NCBI RefSeq assembly: GCF_009618275.1
Contig: NZ_WIAD01000042.1
Location: 1 to 52,028, forward strand
Source: Roseimaritima sediminicola
GTDB lineage: Bacteria > Planctomycetota > Planctomycetia > Pirellulales > Pirellulaceae
DNA length: 52,028 nt
Direction of reading: 5' to 3'
In this document: positions 25,434-34,008 of the stretch, piece after piece
Layout: every line of letters begins with the position of its first letter
How positions within the stretch are numbered: position 1 is the first letter of the stretch
Translations under genes and position numbers: made by a program
The notes under the pieces: generated by a model
Database searches by the model: none
The model's input: only the letters and a program-made list of their open reading frames with translations
What the model was told of the DNA's origin: nothing

Positions 25434-27299
25434 CTAACGCGTCGTCAATTTGTCGACGACCGGGACCAGGCAGGTCTGCCGTACCAGTCGCAGAATCTGG
25501 TTTGCTTGTTCGTCATCGGCGGCGATCCCGCGGACCGTCAGCCGGTTGTCGGTGGCGAAGATGCGTACCCGGCTCTCGGGAAACGTCGTCCGCATCATCT
25601 GGTTCAATTTGTCGGCCGTCGCCGCCAATCCCTCCAGCTCGCTGGGCGGGCCCAGTTCCACGTGGACGTTGTAGATCTCCGGCGGAGCCGATTCGTCGTC
25701 GCCCGTCCAGACCGCCAGTCGCGTGCTGCCGCCGCGCTGCCCGACGATCCGCAGCGACGACAAACCGGCCGGCAACACCTGACAGATGGTTTCATCCTCG
25801 ACGGCAAAGCAGCGGACTTTGCCGGCGATCTGCAGGGCTTGCATCTGCGCCTTGCCGACCTTCACCTCGCCGATGCTCTCGGGACGATGGGACACCGGAG
25901 CGACCGTGCCCGGAGCGACCGGTGCGGTCGCGGTGCGTGGGCTGACGGGACGGGCCGCAGCAGTGGGGCGGGCCGCAGCAGTGGGGCGGGCCGCAGCAGT
26001 GGGGTGGGCCGCAGCAGTGGGGCGGGCCGTGGCGGCGGCCGCGGGCGAACGGGTTGGCGAAGCAGCCGGCGCGACCGAAGCGGTCGGGGCTGGCGACGCG
26101 GTTGGGGCTGGCGACGCGGGCGAAGCCGGCCGTGGAGCGGCGGCAAAGACCTGGTCGACCGCCACATCGGCCGATCCGGCCACCGGCTCGGCTCGCTTGG
26201 GTGGCTGTGGATTGCGGATGGCCGTATCGACCTCGACCGGTACGTCGATCACCAATCCGGCCGAGGGCCGGATCAGTTCAGCCGACCGGTCCAGGGTCGC
26301 GGCGGCCGCCGGTTCGACGACGATCGGACCGGCTTGCAAAACCTTTGCGGCTTCGGCGCCGGGAGCCTGAGGCGGTGAAGCGGCCCGGCGAGCCACCTTG
26401 GGTTCGGACGGGCCGGCCAAAGTGTTCTCGCGAACCGGGCTGACCGCATCGCTGCTCTCGACGACCAACGGCGGCGCGGCGGCCAAGGGCGTCGCGGCGG
26501 CGACGTCGGCCGCCTGCAGCGGTTCGATCGGCTCGGGCCACGTCGCGGCGTCGGCCAGACTCATCTCGATCGCACCCTCGACGCGGGAGTCGCTGGCGAC
26601 AGAAGCCTCGCTACCGTCGTCGTTGCTACAGCCGCCTTCGCTGCAGAGGCCGGCGGCGCCGTCTGCGGCGGACTTCGGTTCGCAATCGGATAGGCTGAAG
26701 GTGATCGGCGTGGATGCTTCGGCCACCGCCGTTTCCGCACTGGCTGCTACGTCACTGGCTGCTACGTCACTGGCCGCTACGTCACTGGCCGCGGCGGGCA
26801 TCACCGGTTCCAAGACCGGGGTCAACCGCAGCGTGGTGCGGGGCCGAACCAGCTCGACAATCTCCTCGTCGGCCTGCGCCTCCGCGCCGGCCTGCGCCTC
26901 ATCCCTGCCGGCCTGCATCGATGCATCGACGGCCGCGGACACCGGTTGCAATGAAAGCACCGCGTCGGCGGGCTGCAAGGGACAGGCATTCTGTTCGCCG
27001 GAAACCAAGGTGATCACCGACTTTTTCGGCTCGCAGAAAGGATTCCGCTGGGTTTCCAGCGGTTGATTCACGCGGATGGGCGAGCCGGCGGTCGACGGCG
27101 CCGGGCCGCTCACAGCGGCATCGCCGCTCGCCGCGGTATCAGCGGTGGGAACGGGCAGCGGCGGCAACTGGTGCAGTTGGACCGATGCCGGTTCGCTGGC
27201 CGAACTGGTGGATTGCCAGGCGACCGAGGCCAGCAGGGCGGCGAGGGCCGCGCGCTTGGCAAAACGGGTCGAACCTGGGTGATGTTTGCGATAAAGCAT
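25434..27299 (-). CDS. Exported protein with pilus-assembly N-terminal and BON-like domains
   Basis: Predicted 621 residues from the ATG at 27299 with a signal peptide (about 15-35). Residues about 50-480 are low complexity, rich in Ala, Pro, Val, Ser and Thr, with tandem runs AASDV and PTAAAR coded by 15-bp repeats. The conserved C terminus (about 490-621) reads KVRCFAVEDETICQVLP, then SSLRIVGQRGGSTRLAVWT. This is the pattern of the T2SS/T3SS pilus N-terminal domain seen before secretins (CpaC/RcpA type), followed by a BON-like unit (FATDNRLTVRGIAADDEQA). No secretin domain follows. It may interact with a secretion machine; its role is unproven. Confidence 0.7.
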   Translation of the reverse strand: MLYRKHHPGSTRFAKRAALAALLASVAWQSTSSASEPASVQLHQLPPLPVPTADTAASGDAAVSGPAPSTAGSPIRVNQPLETQRNPFCEPKKSVITLVSGEQNACPLQPADAVLSLQPVSAAVDASMQAGRDEAQAGAEAQADEEIVELVRPRTTLRLTPVLEPVMPAAASDVAASDVAASDVAASAETAVAEASTPITFSLSDCEPKSAADGAAGLCSEGGCSNDDGSEASVASDSRVEGAIEMSLADAATWPEPIEPLQAADVAAATPLAAAPPLVVESSDAVSPVRENTLAGPSEPKVARRAASPPQAPGAEAAKVLQAGPIVVEPAAAATLDRSAELIRPSAGLVIDVPVEVDTAIRNPQPPKRAEPVAGSADVAVDQVFAAAPRPASPASPAPTASPAPTASVAPAASPTRSPAAAATARPTAAAHPTAAARPTAAARPTAAARPVSPRTATAPVAPGTVAPVSHRPESIGEVKVGKAQMQALQIAGKVRCFAVEDETICQVLPAGLSSLRIVGQRGGSTRLAVWTGDDESAPPEIYNVHVELGPPSELEGLAATADKLNQMMRTTFPESRVRIFATDNRLTVRGIAADDEQANQILRLVRQTCLVPVVDKLTTR

Positions 27300-27499
27300 G
27301 CCGCATCCTTGACCTATTCTGGGCCTCTGTGTGACGCGCCCCCCTTGGCACATCTCTGGGTCCGACCGGCGCTGGCGGTTTTGCGTGCAAACCGTACTCG
27401 GCCAGCGCGATGGTCGTCCGCGTTAGGTATCGGAATCCACCTAGTCAAGCATTAACGATTCTGCCAGCAGGCGCGGTTTTCAGGGCATCGCCCGTCCCC

Positions 27500-27654
27500 C
27501 AGTGGCATAGGCTTCCAGCCTGTGAAAGCAGTGGCATAGGCTTCCAGCCTGTGAAAGCAGTGGCATAGGCTTCCAGCCTGTGAAAGCAGTGGCATAGGCT
27601 TCGATGCCTGTGAGGCTCTACCCCTCCAAACCACAGGCTGGAAGCCTATGCCAC
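27500..27654. repeat. 29-bp direct repeats closed by an inverted copy
   Basis: Four units of CAGTGGCATAGGCTTCCAGC plus CTGTGAAAG start at 27500, 27529, 27558 and 27587 (the last diverged). An inverted copy lies at 27631-27654 (CCACAGGCTGGAAGCCTATG). It abuts the stop of the SpoU gene. The preceding bases 27300-27499 show no gene; they hold the upstream region of the pilus-N gene. The same architecture occurs at 39306-39490. Confidence 0.85.
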
Positions 27655-27656
27655 GG

Positions 27657-28445
27657 TTAGCGGCGCTGGCGGCGGGCTTCGAAGGCCAAGACGGCGGCGG
27701 CGACCGACACGTTCAAGCTGTCGGCCCGGCCGGCCATGGGGATGCGAATCGCCTGCGATTGCCACTGCGGCCCCAGTCCGCGATCCTCGGCTCCGACCAA
27801 CAGCGCGACGGCGCCGCCGAGGTCGGCTTGCCACATCGTGGCGCTGGCATCAACGCGAGCGGCCACGACCTGAATGCCGTGGGCGGCCAAGAACGATCGG
27901 GCCGCTTCGCCGCTGCAGGCGGCGGCCGGCAGGGTGAACACCGTGGCGGTGCTGGCCCGGATCACATTGGGGTGAAACAGGTCCGTCGCACAGTCGCTGC
28001 ACAGCACGGCATCCACACCGGCGGCATCGGCCGAGCGAAGGATGGCGCCCAGATTGCCCGGTTTCTCCACGCCGTCGGCGATCAACAGCAGCGGACTCGG
28101 CGGCAGCCGCAGCTCCTCCAGCGTCCTCGAGGGCGTTTCGAACACGGCCACCGCCCCCTCGTTCCGCTCGCCATAGGCCAGCTTTTCAAAAGCCGCCGGA
28201 GCCACCAGGGTTTGGCAGTGGGCCAGCTGGGGAGCGGCCAAGAGGTCGGCGTGCTGCTGCCGCAGTCGCTCGCTCTGCTGGGTCTGTAAAAACAATTCCA
28301 CCGGACGCACTCCCGCGGCAACCGCTCGCTGGATCTCGCGCAGGCCATCGACGACGAACTGGCCGCTGCGGCGACGGTAGCGGCCGGTGCGGAGCCGCGC
28401 GGCATGGCGGATGCGTGGGTTGGCGGGGCTGCGGAGCACTTCCAT
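27657..28445 (-). CDS. SpoU/TrmH-family RNA 2-prime-O-methyltransferase
   Basis: Predicted 262 residues from the ATG at 28445. The N-terminal substrate-binding domain (about 1-95) starts EVLRSPANPRIRHAARL. The SPOUT domain (about 105-262) has motif 1 (EKPGNLGAILRSADAAGVDA), motif 2 (LLVGAEDRGL) and motif 3 (IPMAGRADSLNVSVAAAVL), which form the trefoil-knot SAM site. It methylates ribose in rRNA or tRNA, but the target nucleotide cannot be told. It lies 11 bases after zwf, so it is probably cotranscribed with it. Confidence 0.9.
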   Translation of the reverse strand: MEVLRSPANPRIRHAARLRTGRYRRRSGQFVVDGLREIQRAVAAGVRPVELFLQTQQSERLRQQHADLLAAPQLAHCQTLVAPAAFEKLAYGERNEGAVAVFETPSRTLEELRLPPSPLLLIADGVEKPGNLGAILRSADAAGVDAVLCSDCATDLFHPNVIRASTATVFTLPAAACSGEAARSFLAAHGIQVVAARVDASATMWQADLGGAVALLVGAEDRGLGPQWQSQAIRIPMAGRADSLNVSVAAAVLAFEARRQRR

Positions 28446-28456
28446 GGCCGCCTCGC

Positions 28457-29914
28457 TCAGCCCTTCAGAACCGGGCACACATCGAACCACTGACGCCCCT
28501 GTTGGTGCATCCACTGGGTGCACCACTGGGGTCCCCAGTCGCCCTGCGGATAGGTCTCCAGCGGCGGGGCGGCGGGACTGTTCCAAGCGGCCAGCAGCGG
28601 ATCGATGATGCCCCACGCCAATTCGACTTCGTCGGCTCGGGCGAACAAGCCGGCATCGCCATTCATCGCGTCCAACAACAACCGCTGATACGAATCGGGC
28701 ATCGCCCCGCCTCCGCCCTCACTCTGAAAGCGGAAGTCCAGCGAGCTGAGTTTGGTCTTCAGTTCGGTGTCGGGAACCTTGCTTTGGAAATGCAACTGGA
28801 TGCCTTCGGCGGGCTGTACCTGGATGACCAACTGGTTGGCCGTGGGCACGCGCGTCTTGGTGCCCAGCAACAGGTGCGGCGCCTCGCGAAACTGAATCAC
28901 GATCTGCGTGGTGCGACAGGACATGGCTTTGCCGCTGCGCAGATAGAACGGCACGCCCTGCCAACGCCAGTTGTCCACGTGCAGCTTCAGCGCCGCAAAC
29001 GTCGCCGTCTGGCTGCCCGCCGGAACGCCCTCCTCCTGCAGGTAGCCCTCGTACTGGCCGCGGACCGAATCGGAGGCAAAGTCGCCGCCGATCATCGGCC
29101 GTACGCTGTGCAGCACTTTGACCTTCTCGTCGCGCACCAGATTGGCATCGAAGCGAGCCGGCGGTTCCATGGCCGTGATCATCATCAACTGCAGCAGATG
29201 ATTCTGGAACATATCGCGGAGCACGCCGGAGGTGTCGTAGTAGCCCGCGCGGCGGCCCACAGGCATCTCTTCGGCCACGGTGATCTGCACGTGGTCGATG
29301 TAGTTGCGATTCCAGAGCGGTTCAAAGATGCTGTTGGCAAACCGCAGCACGAACAGGTTCTGCACGGTTTCCTTGCCCAGATAGTGATCGATGCGATACA
29401 CCTGGTCTTCGCGAAACACGCGGTGCGTGGCGGCATTGAGCGCTTCGGCCGAGGCCAGGTCATAGCCAAAGGGTTTTTCCACGATCACCCGCCGCTCCCC
29501 CCGGCTATCGTCGCTCAGCCCCGCCTCGCCCAACTGCTCGATGGCTTTCTCGTACAACTGGGGTTTGGTCGAGAGGTAGTACACCCGATCGACGGCCCCT
29601 TCCGGCTCGATCGACTCGAGGAACTCGCCCAGTGAGCGGAAGTCGGCGGCTTGCTGGATGTCGCCGGCGTGGTAGTACACCTGTTCGCGGAACGCTTGCC
29701 AGGCGGACTTTTCGAAATGGTCACCCACGAACTGAGCCGTCGTCTCGGCCAACTCATCGCGCCACTGGTCGTGCGAATATTCGCTGCGCGAGACCCCCAC
29801 GATCTGCGTATCGACGGGCAACCGCTGTTTTTGAAACAAACGGTACAGAGCCGGGATCAGCTTGCGGCTGGTCAGGTCGCCGGAAGCTCCAAAGATTACG
29901 ATCGTGTGTGCCAT
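28457..29914 (-). CDS. zwf: Glucose-6-phosphate 1-dehydrogenase
   Basis: Predicted 485 residues, the family norm, from the ATG at 29914. It has the nucleotide-binding GASGDLTSRKL (9-19), the EKPFG motif (146-150) and the active-site RIDHYLGKE (174-182). C-terminal substrate-binding features follow. It makes NADPH and 6-phosphogluconolactone at the head of the pentose phosphate and Entner-Doudoroff routes. It is transcribed away from a ferredoxin-NADP reductase gene, a sensible pairing around NADPH, and the 181-bp gap between them carries a perfect palindrome. Confidence 0.95.
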   Translation of the reverse strand: MAHTIVIFGASGDLTSRKLIPALYRLFQKQRLPVDTQIVGVSRSEYSHDQWRDELAETTAQFVGDHFEKSAWQAFREQVYYHAGDIQQAADFRSLGEFLESIEPEGAVDRVYYLSTKPQLYEKAIEQLGEAGLSDDSRGERRVIVEKPFGYDLASAEALNAATHRVFREDQVYRIDHYLGKETVQNLFVLRFANSIFEPLWNRNYIDHVQITVAEEMPVGRRAGYYDTSGVLRDMFQNHLLQLMMITAMEPPARFDANLVRDEKVKVLHSVRPMIGGDFASDSVRGQYEGYLQEEGVPAGSQTATFAALKLHVDNWRWQGVPFYLRSGKAMSCRTTQIVIQFREAPHLLLGTKTRVPTANQLVIQVQPAEGIQLHFQSKVPDTELKTKLSSLDFRFQSEGGGGAMPDSYQRLLLDAMNGDAGLFARADEVELAWGIIDPLLAAWNSPAAPPLETYPQGDWGPQWCTQWMHQQGRQWFDVCPVLKG

Positions 29915-30018
29915 GCCGAGTCCGGGTGGGAATGAAGCGCCGAAAAAGTTTACCCAAGCGGTCCGGTCAATGTAGTCATCGGGCGGAAAGCCGACCATCA
30001 CCCCTTTTCTGCGGGCCG

Positions 30019-30043
30019 CCCATCGGCATTGCATGCCGATGGG
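30019..30043. promoter_or_regulatory. Perfect palindrome between zwf and ferredoxin-NADP reductase genes
   Basis: CCCATCGGCAT and ATGCCGATGGG form exact 11-bp arms around TGC. It sits in the 181-bp divergent promoter gap, 53 bases before the reductase start. It may be an operator shared by the two NADPH-linked genes, or just another member of the local hairpin repeats. Confidence 0.35.
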
Positions 30044-30095
30044 AATTGGTGAACAATCGCACGTGCTCTGGTTTCCCCCCCAAGGAGTCTGAACG

Positions 30096-31064
30096 TTGTC
30101 CAGCACCGTCGAACCTTCGCCGCCGGACGCTCAAGAGCAGCAGGAGCTGCGGAGCCGGCATTACAACGCTCAGATCATTCGTCGTGTCGACTGTCACGAC
30201 AATCTGGCGATCTTCCGCGTCCGCCCCGACGGCGACATCCCCCGCTTCCAAGCCGGCCAGTACGTGGCTCTGGGGCTGGGCTACTGGGAACCGCGCGTCC
30301 AACCCTCGCAGGCCGAGTCGGTGCCCGAGAAGAAACTCCGCAAGCTGGTGCGGCGCGCCTACTCGATCTCCTGCCCGATGCTGGACGACCGCAACCAGCT
30401 GGCCGCCTGCGACGACATCGACTACCTGGAGTTCTACATCACGCTGGTGCGCGAAGCGGGCGAGCCGGGCGGACGGGCCCCGGCGCTGACGCCACGCCTG
30501 TTCGGCCTGCAAGAAGGCGACCGCCTGTGCATGGAATCCAAGATCGTCGGCCGCTATGTGCTCGAAGGTATCGAGCCCGATGACACGCTGCTGTTGATCG
30601 CCACCGGTACGGGCGAAGCGCCCCACAACGCGATGGCCGCCAGACTGCTCCGCGATGGCCACCGCGGACCGATCTTGATGGCCACCACCGGCCGCTACAT
30701 CGGCGACTTTGCCTACCGCCAGACGCACCAAGAACTGATGCGACGCTATCCGAATTTCCGCTCGCTGAACTTCACCACCCGCGAGCCGGAAAACGTCGAC
30801 CGCACGCACCCGCAGTACGTCGGCAAACACTACATCCAGGACCTGTTCCAATCGGGCCAGCTGGCCGAGCTGTGCGGCACCGAACTATCGCCGGACTCGA
30901 CCCACGTCTTCCTGTGCGGCAACCCGGCCATGATCGGCTACACCCCGCCCGGCGCCCCACCGCCGGAACAACCCGGCATGCTGCAGGTCCTCAAGCAAGC
31001 CGGCTTCGTCCACAACGACGACCCACCCACCGTCGGCCACATCCGCTTTGAGAAGTACTGGTAG
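30096..31064 (+). CDS. Ferredoxin--NADP+ reductase (FAD/NAD-binding)
   Basis: Predicted 322 residues with a TTG start behind AAGGAG. The FAD domain has RRAYSISCPM (the RxYS/T signature), and the NADP domain has LLIATGTGEAPHNAM (the GTGxxP motif) plus a conserved aromatic C terminus (GHIRFEKYW) with the trailing Tyr-Trp typical of some bacterial Fpr. A roughly 20-residue insert after GQYVALGLG is unlike E. coli Fpr. It transfers electrons between NADPH and ferredoxin or flavodoxin. It is divergent from zwf. Confidence 0.88.
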   Translation: MSSTVEPSPPDAQEQQELRSRHYNAQIIRRVDCHDNLAIFRVRPDGDIPRFQAGQYVALGLGYWEPRVQPSQAESVPEKKLRKLVRRAYSISCPMLDDRNQLAACDDIDYLEFYITLVREAGEPGGRAPALTPRLFGLQEGDRLCMESKIVGRYVLEGIEPDDTLLLIATGTGEAPHNAMAARLLRDGHRGPILMATTGRYIGDFAYRQTHQELMRRYPNFRSLNFTTREPENVDRTHPQYVGKHYIQDLFQSGQLAELCGTELSPDSTHVFLCGNPAMIGYTPPGAPPPEQPGMLQVLKQAGFVHNDDPPTVGHIRFEKYW

Positions 31065-31109
31065 AGAGTGGCGAGAGGCGAGTTCGAATCGTGCTCGTGC
31101 TCGTGCTCG

Positions 31110-31446
31110 ATTTGAGATTTGCTGACTCCGGCGGATTCTATGTAGGGCTCGGAGCGATAGAAGACAACGTTTTCTCCCCTCTCCCCCGCGGCGCCGCGAG
31201 CGTCAGCGAGTGAAGCAGTGGTGGGAGAGGGGCCGGGGGTGAGGGGGCTCGGGTGCAACGGAATGACTGTTTGCGTACGCCTTTCCGATTCCCGCACCGC
31301 AGCGAAAGTCGGAAGTGGTGCTGCTCTGCTGGTCCCCCCTCACCCCCAACCCCTCTCCCCCGAATCCTGACTCGCTTAGGCTCGCCAGGCTTCGGGGGAG
31401 AGGGGAGTAAATGTCTTTTTTTATGCATCGATTCGCCGGAGTCAGG
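31110..31446 (+). mobile_element. MITE-like element, copy 3
   Basis: Left end GATTTGCTGACTCCGGCGGA, right end TCGCCGGAGTCAG. It is close to copy 2 in order and content, with hairpin blocks at about 31170-31250 and 31330-31410. A GTGCTC hexamer run (31091-31108) touches its left end. Copy 4 starts 6 bases after its right end. Confidence 0.72.
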
Positions 31447-31452
31447 GGATTG

Positions 31453-31807
31453 GAGATTTGCTGACTCCGGCGGATTCTATGTAGAGCTCGGAGCGATAGA
31501 AGACAACATTTTCTCCCCTCTCCCCCGCGGCGCCGCGAGCGTCAGCGAGTGAAGCAGTGGTGGGAGAGGGGCCGGGGGTGAGGGGGCTCGGGTGCAACGG
31601 AATGACTGTTCGCGTACGCCTTTCCGATTCCCGCACCGCAGCGAAAGACGGAAGTGGTGCTGCCCTGCTGGTCCCCCTCACCCCCAACCCCTCTCCCCCG
31701 AAGCCAGACTCGCTCTCCCCCGAAGCCTGACTCGCTTAGGCTCGCCAGGCTTCGGGGGAGAGGGGAGTAAATGTCTTTTTTTATGCATAGATTCCGCCGG
31801 AGTCAGG
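31453..31807 (+). mobile_element. MITE-like element, copy 4
   Basis: Complete element in tandem with copy 3. Its ends are GATTTGCTGACTCCGGCGGA and TTCCGCCGGAGTCAG. It has a short internal duplication of CTCTCCCCCGAAGCC at about 31691-31735. Confidence 0.72.
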
Positions 31808-31811
31808 GGAT

Positions 31812-31843
31812 TGGAGATTTGCTGACACCGGCGGATTCTATGT
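31812..31843 (+). repeat. Solo left end of the MITE-like element
   Basis: GGAGATTTGCTGACACCGGC followed by GGATTCTATGTA matches the left terminal repeat of copies 3 and 4, with no element body. It is followed within 20 bases by the sulfatase stop. Element-end, element-end, solo-end is a tandem series with shared spacers (GGGATTGGAG). Confidence 0.7.
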
Positions 31844-31860
31844 ACGGCAACCCTACTGCG

Positions 31861-33939
31861 CTACCGACCCTGCTGCCAGGCCGACGCTGGAATCGGCTGC
31901 TGCGGCCCGTCGCCCTCTGCCCAGGTCAATCGCAACTGACCACCTGATGCCGGTTTCAAACACGTCAACCGAATCGGGTGCAGCCCCTGCTCCAGGCGGA
32001 TCGTGCCGGTCCGCTGCGTCCCGCTCTCGTACCCCGCGTCGGCATCGATCACCGTGGCGTCGTGCAGCCGCAACAGCGCCCGCCCATCGGTCTTTAGGGC
32101 AAAGGTGTAGGCGCCGTCGGCCGGCACCTCGATCCAGCCCGTCCACTCTACGGCGCCCACGTCCTCCGAGGTGACGGCGCCCAAATCCAGGGATTCCGCC
32201 GAACCGGTCTCCGTGGGCGTTTGATGTCGCAGGTTCGGAACGTAGTCGAACTGGCCAGCGAGAAAGCGCCACTGCAGACCGGCGCGCCGCTCGTGCAGTT
32301 CCTCGCCGCGAACCGCCGGAACCAAGGCCTCGTCGTAGGGCCGCGGCGCCGTGGCGTTGGGCCGGCGGACGCGGAGCACGCGAGCTTGCATCTTTCGCTG
32401 CAAGCGGCGAAAGCGGTCGCTGGTGTCAGCCAAATTGCTGCGTTCCTGCGGATCCTGCTGCAGGTCATAAATCCGGAACGGATCGTCGGCGTTTTGAATA
32501 TCGACGCGGATGCCCTTGTACCCGTCCACGTGAATCACTTGCATCTGACCTCGTTTCTGCCGGCGATGCTCGGGCCCGAAATCGGCGTAGTCGCGAGTGC
32601 GTCCCGACTGGGCGTATTCGACGTAGACGGTTCCCGGCGATTGTTCGCCGTTGCCGGTCAAAGTCGGCACCAACGAAACCCCGTCGCTGCGGGCCGGCGG
32701 CAGCACCCCGGCCAGCTCGGCGAACGTGGGCATCCAGTCGTGGAACTGCGACGGCGTTTGATCGATGCGCTCCTCGGTGATCCCGCCGGGCCACCAAGCC
32801 AGAGTGGGCACGCGAATGCCGCCTTCCCAGGTATCGCGTTTGGTGCCGTCAAAGCGGCCGTAGGACTTGAACGCCGTGGGATCGTACTGCTTGCCGGCGA
32901 TGTAGCTCTCGTGATGCGGTCCGTTATCGCTGGAAAACACCACCAGCGTTTCGCGGTCGATGTCCAGATCGCGCAGGGTCTCCAGCAGGTCCCCCACGGC
33001 GGCGTCGATGCGGCGAACCATCGTGGCAAAGCGGACCGCCACGTCGTCCCAGCCCCGATCGGCGTAGTCCGGATGGCGATACGAATCGATCGTGCCTTCG
33101 GCCGTATTGATCATCCGCCCGGGCTGGCCCAACCACTGCACGCCGCCGTCCAGACCACGGCCCTCGGGATAGGGACCGGTCGGAACCTGTAGCGCCGCGT
33201 GCGGCGTGTCGTAAGCCAGGTACAAGAAGAACGGCTGCTCGCCGTGCTCGCGGCGATGTTCCGCGATCCAGTGTTTGCTGCGCGCGGTAAACAGGTCGGT
33301 GGTGTAGCACTTCTGCAACCCCTCGGAAACCTCGCGATCATTGTGCCAGACCTGATGCGGCTGGCGATGCCCCTCGGAATTGCCCAGCGGCCAATGATCG
33401 GCCGGATAATGCACGTGCCCATCGCGGTGACGCACATAACCGTAGAACTCATCGAAGCCGCGGCGGGTGGGATAAGCCGGCCACTGCTGCGGATTCTCGC
33501 CATCGCCCTGCAGCCCGTACTTGCCGATGAGCGCCGTCCGGTACCCGGCCTGCTGCAGCACGGTCCCCAGGGTGTGGTTATCGGCCAAGGCCTTGTCGAA
33601 CTGGTTGTCGCGAACCTCCGCGTGTCCCTGATGCACGCCGCTGAGCAGCGAGCTGCGCGACGGGGCGCACACCGGCGCCGGACAATAGTGGGCTCGCAGC
33701 TGCACCCCCTGCTCGGCCATCTGGTCCAGCTGTGGCGTGTGGAAGCGCGGGTGGTTCTTCAGTTGGTTCTGATAGAACACCCCCAGGTCGCCCCACCCCA
33801 GATCGTCGCAGAGGATAAAAATGATGTTGGGCCGCGGAGCCGAGGGCGAGCCTGACGAGGGCGATTCGCCGCGCAGCACTCCCGAGCAAAGGCCGTTCAC
33901 AGCCAACAAACACACGGTAAGACAAACCAGACGCAACAT
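31861..33939 (-). CDS. Secreted sulfatase with C-terminal PA14 domain
   Basis: Predicted 692 residues from the ATG at 33939, which has GAAGG upstream; an in-frame TTG four codons earlier is less likely. Signal peptide about 1-24. The sulfatase domain begins RPNIIFILCDDLGWGDLG (metal-site Asp pair 45-46) and has C91-A-P-S-R, the Cys to be made formylglycine. It is Cys-type, so it needs a formylglycine-generating enzyme. Further motifs are GKYGLQGDGENPQQ and FSSDNGPH. After about residue 555 a PA14-like beta domain (GWIEVPADGAYTFALKTDG) probably binds sugar. It desulfates a polysaccharide or glycan in the periplasm or outside. It lies downstream of another sulfatase. Confidence 0.93.
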   Translation of the reverse strand: MLRLVCLTVCLLAVNGLCSGVLRGESPSSGSPSAPRPNIIFILCDDLGWGDLGVFYQNQLKNHPRFHTPQLDQMAEQGVQLRAHYCPAPVCAPSRSSLLSGVHQGHAEVRDNQFDKALADNHTLGTVLQQAGYRTALIGKYGLQGDGENPQQWPAYPTRRGFDEFYGYVRHRDGHVHYPADHWPLGNSEGHRQPHQVWHNDREVSEGLQKCYTTDLFTARSKHWIAEHRREHGEQPFFLYLAYDTPHAALQVPTGPYPEGRGLDGGVQWLGQPGRMINTAEGTIDSYRHPDYADRGWDDVAVRFATMVRRIDAAVGDLLETLRDLDIDRETLVVFSSDNGPHHESYIAGKQYDPTAFKSYGRFDGTKRDTWEGGIRVPTLAWWPGGITEERIDQTPSQFHDWMPTFAELAGVLPPARSDGVSLVPTLTGNGEQSPGTVYVEYAQSGRTRDYADFGPEHRRQKRGQMQVIHVDGYKGIRVDIQNADDPFRIYDLQQDPQERSNLADTSDRFRRLQRKMQARVLRVRRPNATAPRPYDEALVPAVRGEELHERRAGLQWRFLAGQFDYVPNLRHQTPTETGSAESLDLGAVTSEDVGAVEWTGWIEVPADGAYTFALKTDGRALLRLHDATVIDADAGYESGTQRTGTIRLEQGLHPIRLTCLKPASGGQLRLTWAEGDGPQQPIPASAWQQGR

Positions 33940-34008
33940 CACAACCTTCAAAGGTAAAAAGTGAACTAACGCAAACGGATGTTATGCATGAATCGAATCG
34001 TTGACGCC

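Noticed and set aside
27500-27654. Possible CRISPR array
   Set aside because: Units are directly joined with no unique spacers, one unit is inverted and no cas gene is nearby.
31138-31687. Small frames inside the MITE-like elements
   Set aside because: They repeat with every element copy, lack ribosome-binding sites and simply translate the palindromes.
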